Positions 56,720-64,000 of a stretch of 64,000 nt of DNA are shown in pieces. This DNA is from Quercus robur (Eukaryota > Streptophyta > Magnoliopsida > Fagales > Fagaceae): contig NC_065536.1 of assembly GCF_932294415.1 (NCBI RefSeq), positions 18,411,974 to 18,475,973 on the forward strand. The letters run 5' to 3'. How positions within the stretch are numbered: position 1 is the first letter of the stretch; each line of letters begins with the position of its first letter. Under the pieces are notes generated by a model that saw only the letters and a program-made list of their open reading frames with translations, had not been told where the DNA came from and did no database searches. Both the position numbers and the translations under genes were made by a program.

Positions 56720-57418
56720 GATATAGTTATTAGTTTGTAATTCAATGACGGGTTTGTTAAAATTCATATCCAATAAAATGATATTAAAAAGAGTTGTAAT
56801 CATTGGCTACAAACATGTTTGTAACTAAATTTTGTCTGCAAAAATCATCTTATTTTTTGGAAATAAAAGTAAAGATCTCAATCATTTTTTTTAATAACGA
56901 TTGATTCTTATTTTAATATTTTCATACAAATTGAATTGCGCTTAAATAATTATATCTATGTAAGAGGGGAGACATTAAAAAAATTCTCAAAAAGGGCAAG
57001 AAAATAATGATTTCCAATATTAAAAAAAAGAAAAAAAAAATGTTTTGGTTAAAGCCTGGTCTCTCCTCGTCATCAATCTATCCAATAATCGGTTAGAGTG
57101 ACTTTTTTATTTTATTTATTTATTTCTTTTTAAAAAAAAATAATATTAAAGTCGGTTAGCGGAAAACATTGTTCTTAATTTCGATTTTTTTTTTTTTTTT
57201 TTTTAGGAACTGAATTTCGAATTTTGAATAGGTAGTCTTAGTCCCATTCGAACTAGGAAAACAAAACCCGAGAGTCGGTCACATTGTAATATTTAAGGAA
57301 ACCCAAAGCAATGTAAACGTATCATATCTTACACACACTCTTTACTCTGAAAAACTCAGAATCCAAACCCCCTGTGCTGTGCTCCTTTGATTTTCAATAC
57401 CCATATTGTATTCTAACG
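56720..57418. other. Right part of the split MITE-like repeat and upstream region of the next gene
   Basis: 56720-56820 continues the repeat split by the LTR element, with GATATAGTTATT and GGGTTTGTTAAAATTCATAT. The rest is AT-rich, with a T tract at about 57185-57204. It should hold the promoter and leader of the ORF starting at 57419. Confidence 0.5.
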
Positions 57419-58348
57419 ATGAGGATCAGCTTGATGATGAAACCCCATGATGGGGATGCATGGATTGAGAGAGTTCTTGATGTGCCCACCAAACCAAGAA
57501 CAAGAAGATCTCCTTTGTCTGAGAAAGACAGGAAGTGGTCTCATGTTGGCAAGTTTTCTTTGGCCACTGTGATCAAACACCGAGAACTCCGTAAGCTTAC
57601 TCCTCAACAACTTGAGGAGAGGAAAAGATTGATAGAGGAGAAGAGAATAAAGCTTCAGATATCAAGGGATTACTCTTTCTTATTCACTGAGGAAGAGAAT
57701 GCTGAGAGAGCCAAGATTAAAACTCAGACTCAGAGAACTAAATGTTATTTTCGTTGGGATAACACTAGCAGGAAGCTTGGATCTTCTCTTGCTCAAAAGG
57801 GTTCTCAAGATTTGAAGTATAACGGTGACAGATGTGACAAAGTTCAAGATTTTAAGGCTAATACTCAAAAGGGTTCTCAGCAATCTGTTCATCATGTCAA
57901 TCGGAGCCGATTTCATAACCATAACGGTCACCGCGGGAAAGTTCAAAATTTGAAACGGAACAGTAACTATAAGCCTTATACTCCAAAGGATTCTCCAGAA
58001 CCTGTACATCATGTAAATCAAACCCATAACCATTATGGTATTCATCCTGTCAAGCAAAACCATAACAATTATGGTGACAACAAGAAAGTTCGGGATTGGG
58101 ACCGTAATTACAAGGTTGACACACAAAGAGTTGCTAAAGAACATAGTTATCATCGAATTCACAGAATGTCACATGGAACGTCCTTTGATCATCAACGAGA
58201 TTTGGGTTATACTGCTGGCATGGCCAATGTTGCAGGGATCGATAGAAAGGGCACAAGGAACTGCTGGGAATCAGAGAATGCACAAAGAAAAAGAAAAAGA
58301 GAGGTTGAAGAGTCTCTGCATATGCCAAGGCTTAGCCATTGCTGTTGA
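57419..58348 (+). CDS. Unrecognised intronless protein, basic, Lys/Asn/His-rich
   Basis: The frame from the first ATG (57419) gives 309 residues in one exon. I do not recognise the family. The N-terminal third (to about residue 100) is compact and charged, with WSHVGKFSLATVIKHRELRK and LTPQQLEERKRLIEEKRIKL, the latter helical or coiled-coil-like. The rest is low in hydrophobics and holds imperfect repeats around KVQDF/KVQNL/KVRDW and two VHHVN blocks, rich in Asn, His, Lys and Gln. The C-terminal RKRKREVEE could be a nuclear signal. There is no signal peptide or membrane helix. It begins about 700 bp after the LTR element. An intact frame of this length argues for a real gene, but it could be a lineage-specific or retro-copied gene. 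Confidence 0.6.
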   Translation: MRISLMMKPHDGDAWIERVLDVPTKPRTRRSPLSEKDRKWSHVGKFSLATVIKHRELRKLTPQQLEERKRLIEEKRIKLQISRDYSFLFTEEENAERAKIKTQTQRTKCYFRWDNTSRKLGSSLAQKGSQDLKYNGDRCDKVQDFKANTQKGSQQSVHHVNRSRFHNHNGHRGKVQNLKRNSNYKPYTPKDSPEPVHHVNQTHNHYGIHPVKQNHNNYGDNKKVRDWDRNYKVDTQRVAKEHSYHRIHRMSHGTSFDHQRDLGYTAGMANVAGIDRKGTRNCWESENAQRKRKREVEESLHMPRLSHCC

Positions 58349-58585
58349 TCACCATCATATGTAATTTTTATTTTTTGGTTACATCGTCCGTAGATGGGTT
58401 TTCTAAGGGCTACAACTTTGTTCCCTCTTGAGTCATTTGTTAGGAAATCAACAATCTTGTTTTGTACAGTTTTTTCTTTAATCTCTTTGTAATATAGTCT
58501 GAACTGATGTGTTAGATATGAAATATGCAAATTTTTTAGATGATATGAACTTGGTACTTTATTGTTTTTACGTTCAATTTTTATT

Positions 58586-58618
<33 letters not shown>

Positions 58619-59986
58619 TTTGCTATAATATTTTGGTCAGGGAAATATCTTCACTCTTTAGAGGCTACAATATGTTTAAATGTTGAAAGAAAAAAAAAAA
58701 AAAAATCCTAGAGTGATTAAGAATCCACAAGGTGATAGGGTTTTGGAAGCCACCAAAAATACTGAAAATAAACTCTAATTTTTATTCATCTAAAAATCTA
58801 AATTGCCTAGGCTAAGCTTTGTTTAAATAAGGAAAAAAAAAAAAAAAAAACTTGTCTTAGGGCAGCTAGAAAAACGCCAAACATACCCTAAATCGGACTA
58901 ATCACAAAATTAGGTGGCAAAAATAATTAAATTTACCAAAAATGGCTAGTACATCTTTTGCTCCAGTAAGAGTTGATGTGATAAAATTTTATTTATATAT
59001 GCTACCGAGCAAGGGCATTACTTTGGCAAAAATCAATAAAGCCAACAAAACAACTTCCACATATACACCAAAAACAACTTTGCTTGATGCACCAAAGGCA
59101 TCAAATATATAATGATCTCCATAAAACAGAGGAAGCTGCTACTGAAATATAATAGAAATTGCACATCTACTTAACGAAAGCACAAAGCAAGAAGCAAAAT
59201 TTGAATTTTATGCAGCACCAGCGCTGCCTCTTGGTTCTGAGAAGCTGATATGTGTTCCCTCATGAGTTATTTGTAACCAAATCATCCTCTTTCTCCTATT
59301 TGTATTTTAGTTTGAACTGACATTTTAGATATGGGGAAGAGATACAAGCCTAACAGTTTAATGGTTCTTGGGTCAACTACAGTCCTGTGAACAGTGCACA
59401 AGACCCCCCCCCACACACACACACACACACACACAAACAAAAGAAAAAAGCAGATGCACAAGCCCCCTGTTTTCAGTGCAATCCAAACATACACTACGTG
59501 CCAAAAAGCATGACTCAATCAAACTAGAACCACACCTTCTCTATCTCAATCGGAGCTTCCTGATTTGTCAATTGACAATAGTATGCACCATTGCAAACAA
59601 GACAGAAGCTCGTTCAGTATTAAGGCAGATTAAAACCAAGACCTGACCTTAACACACAACTTGTCCCAACACCAACGATACAACTACAAAAAAGAGACCT
59701 TTGTAAGGGTGGCAAAAACCAAGAGAACATCAACAGATATTTCAAATAACAAAAATCAATAACTACATAGATATTCATCAAATTGACCATAATAAGTATT
59801 AATCATAAAATATATGAGCTCCATGAAACAGAGAAAATTGCTAATGAAAATAATAATAAAAATTGCACATCCACTAATTGAAAACACAAAGCTCTCAAAG
59901 GTAGAAATCTATGCAGAACTCTGCCCCCCTCATTGTTCAAATTAGCAAAACTTTATCACGATTCAAGAGAAAAATAAATTTTCTTT
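58349..59986. repeat. Spacer with A-B-A-B remnants of a local duplication, CA microsatellite
   Basis: The stretch downstream of the orphan gene (A, about 58415-58520) is echoed at about 59251-59333 (A'), sharing TTCCCTCWTGAGT, GTTTGAACTGA/GTCTGAACTGA and TTAGATATG. The stretch downstream of RPS3A (B, about 59808-59925) is echoed at about 59105-59222 (B'), sharing CTCCATRAAACAGAG and AAATTGCACATC. The order is A, B', A', B. A CA run lies at 59412-59436. ATT triplets are at about 58598-58617 and A tracts near 58690 and 58835. Confidence 0.5.
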
Positions 59987-62779
<2,793 letters not shown>

Positions 62780-62837
62780 GGTTGTGGGTTAGAGAGAGAG
62801 TGAGAGAGGCGCAGAGAGAGTGAGCGAGCTGAAATGA

Positions 62838-63042
62838 AAACCCTAGACCTCAAAACTCAAACCCTAGCTTTAACGAAGATGGGCTTTGTATATATATAAA
62901 TGTGTGTACGCTGTGGTGCTTCGAGGGTTTGTAATTGCGCCACTGATTTATGGGTTTATTTCCCAAAATGCCGAGGGTTTTGAACCCGATGTGCATACAT
63001 GGGCTGCTAGGAACTTGGAATCATCAAGCCCAATTTGGCCCA
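62838..63042 (-). promoter_or_regulatory. Telo boxes and site II motifs upstream of RPS3A
   Basis: AAACCCTA occurs at 62838-62845 and 62859-62866. TGGGCT occurs at 62880-62885 and 63000-63005, AGCCCA at 63027-63032 and GGCCCA at 63037-63042. This is the standard promoter grammar of plant ribosomal protein genes, located 60-260 bp upstream of the start codon, the same as in the L7 gene of this window. Confidence 0.82.
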
Positions 63043-63124
63043 CACAAAATTGGGAAAGGAAAAAACAATTTATTTACCAAATATTGGACTTTCTTAAGTG
63101 CAATTACCCTTTTTTTTTTTTTAA

Positions 63125-63390
63125 TCAATATGATAGTTTTTCAACCTATGGAGTGTGCTCCATAATAATTAATTTTTTTCATCATGCCAAGATGCTAATC
63201 TATTTTATGGTGTAGGCGAAGTTTGAATTCCATATCACTCATTTGATGACAAAATCCATAATAATTGTTCTTTATCATTAGGTCAAGACATCAATCAATT
63301 TTACCGTATAAACAAAGTTCGAATCCTAGATTTTTTATTCAATGACATCAAATGTTACTAGTTGAGCTAACTAGAACCCTCCATTATTAA
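63125..63390 (-). mobile_element. Dimeric SINE, minus strand
   Basis: On the minus strand the copy begins CTAGTTAGCTCAACTAGTAA (A-box like) and then has two similar arms. Arm 1 contains AGGATTCGAACTTTG, ATTGATGTCTTGACCTAATG and AATTATTATGGA. Arm 2 contains GGAATTCAAACTTCGCCTAC, GATTAGCATCTTGGCATGAT and AATTATTATGGA. It ends CCATAGGTTGAAAA with an A-rich tail. Monomer-like relatives occur at 2.1, 17.4 and 18.1 kb. Confidence 0.65.
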
Positions 63391-63811
63391 AGTATCTTGT
63401 TTCTCATTTCTTGGTGATGTATATTTCACAAAGTCTAGTGACAAAAAAATAATGCTTAAATTTTTTTTCTCAACTATTTAGATGACATATTATAATTAGT
63501 GTACGAAAATTGGTTTCAAGTAAAAGTGACATTGTTGATAATAAAAAAAAAAATTTAAAAGTGATATTACACTTTACACCAATCACAACTTTCGCCCTTA
63601 CAAGTTGTAAGAAAAATTATGAAATTTTTTGTGAGTTTAATATTGTTGAGAGGATGGAATAATTATTGTAGTTCAAAAAAATTATAAAAGCACAATCAAC
63701 TCTCTTATAATTCTCAAGTACTTGGGTTTGGGCTACACTTCTAATCTTTTATCATTATCAAAAATAAAAGTATTAGGGTTATACCCACGCCCTATTATAT
63801 TAATTTATTAA
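63391..63811. other. Gene-free AT-rich stretch
   Basis: Nothing recognisable beyond AT-rich spacer between two SINE copies. Confidence 0.45.
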
Positions 63812-64000
63812 TAAATATGATAGATTTTCAACCTATGGAGTCTATTCCATAATAATTATTTTTATCATCAAGCTAAGATGCTAATCTGTTTTATGGTGTA
63901 GGCAGAGTTTGAACTCCATATCTCTTATTCGATAACAAAATCCATAATGATTACTCTTTATCATCTGGTCAACACATCAGTTGGTTTTAAAGTATAAGTA
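63812..64000 (-). mobile_element. Second copy of the same SINE, cut by the window end
   Basis: Matches the copy at 63125-63390 from its 3' end: TATGATAGATTTTCAACCTATGGAGT, AGATGCTAATCTGTTTTATGGTGTAGGC and TTCTTTATCAT-like blocks occur in the same order. The A-box end would lie beyond the window. Confidence 0.6.

Noticed and set aside
57374-57418. Upstream extension of the orphan gene
   Set aside because: The extension would start at a GTG, not an ATG. The first plausible plant start is the ATG at 57419.
63125-63390. Possible true tRNA gene because of A- and B-box-like motifs
   Set aside because: No cloverleaf can be drawn, box spacing and tail fit a SINE, and related copies occur elsewhere in the window.

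Overview
The window is nuclear DNA of a dicot plant, most likely a woody rosid. The genes have short exons and AT-rich introns with GT-AG borders. The products (DUF868, NDL, TSO1/CXC, L7-type and S3a ribosomal proteins) are plant-type, and the spacers are filled with degraded LTR elements, LINE tails, SINEs and MITEs. The repeat style reminds me of Fagaceae, but the sequence alone does not prove that.

Layout. 1-4.8 kb: MITE, LINE and SINE debris, then the upstream region of a DUF868 gene with a threefold repeat rich in TTGAC cores. 4.8-5.7 kb: single-exon DUF868 gene (+). 5.7-20.2 kb: gene-free, with a fold-back repeat, several tandem duplications, a Copia remnant, two LINE tails, SINEs and an LTR-related block with two internal tandem duplications. 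20.2-24.5 kb: 11-exon NDL gene, an alpha/beta-hydrolase fold of the NDR family (+). 25.5-27 kb: candidate fold-back element enclosing a broken TIR-NLR start. 28.0-32.2 kb: five-exon L7-1-type ribosomal protein gene (-). 34.7-41.6 kb: 11-exon TSO1-like CXC-domain gene (+). 43.16-56.72 kb: one 13.6 kb Ty3/gypsy element of the Tat type lying on the minus strand, with both LTRs, a 5-bp target duplication, an antisense accessory ORF region, a 79-bp tandem array and a nested solo-LTR-like insertion. 57.4-58.3 kb: unrecognised intronless Lys/Asn/His-rich ORF (+). 60.0-62.8 kb: seven-exon RPS3A gene (-). The window ends in SINE copies, one of which is dimeric.

The genes do not form an operon or cluster. 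Two housekeeping ribosomal protein genes (both minus strand) share the same promoter grammar, telo boxes plus site II TGGGCY motifs. The TSO1-like gene carries an E2F-type motif just upstream, which fits a cell-cycle regulator. I found no convincing new multi-gene system. The most unusual things are an internal exon duplication and an apparent GC-AG intron in the TSO1-like gene, the nested Tat element with its tandem array, a dimeric SINE, a possible gene-fragment-carrying fold-back element, and an A-B-A-B remnant of a local duplication beside RPS3A. All exon borders were assigned by eye from splice sites, reading phase and remembered protein families.
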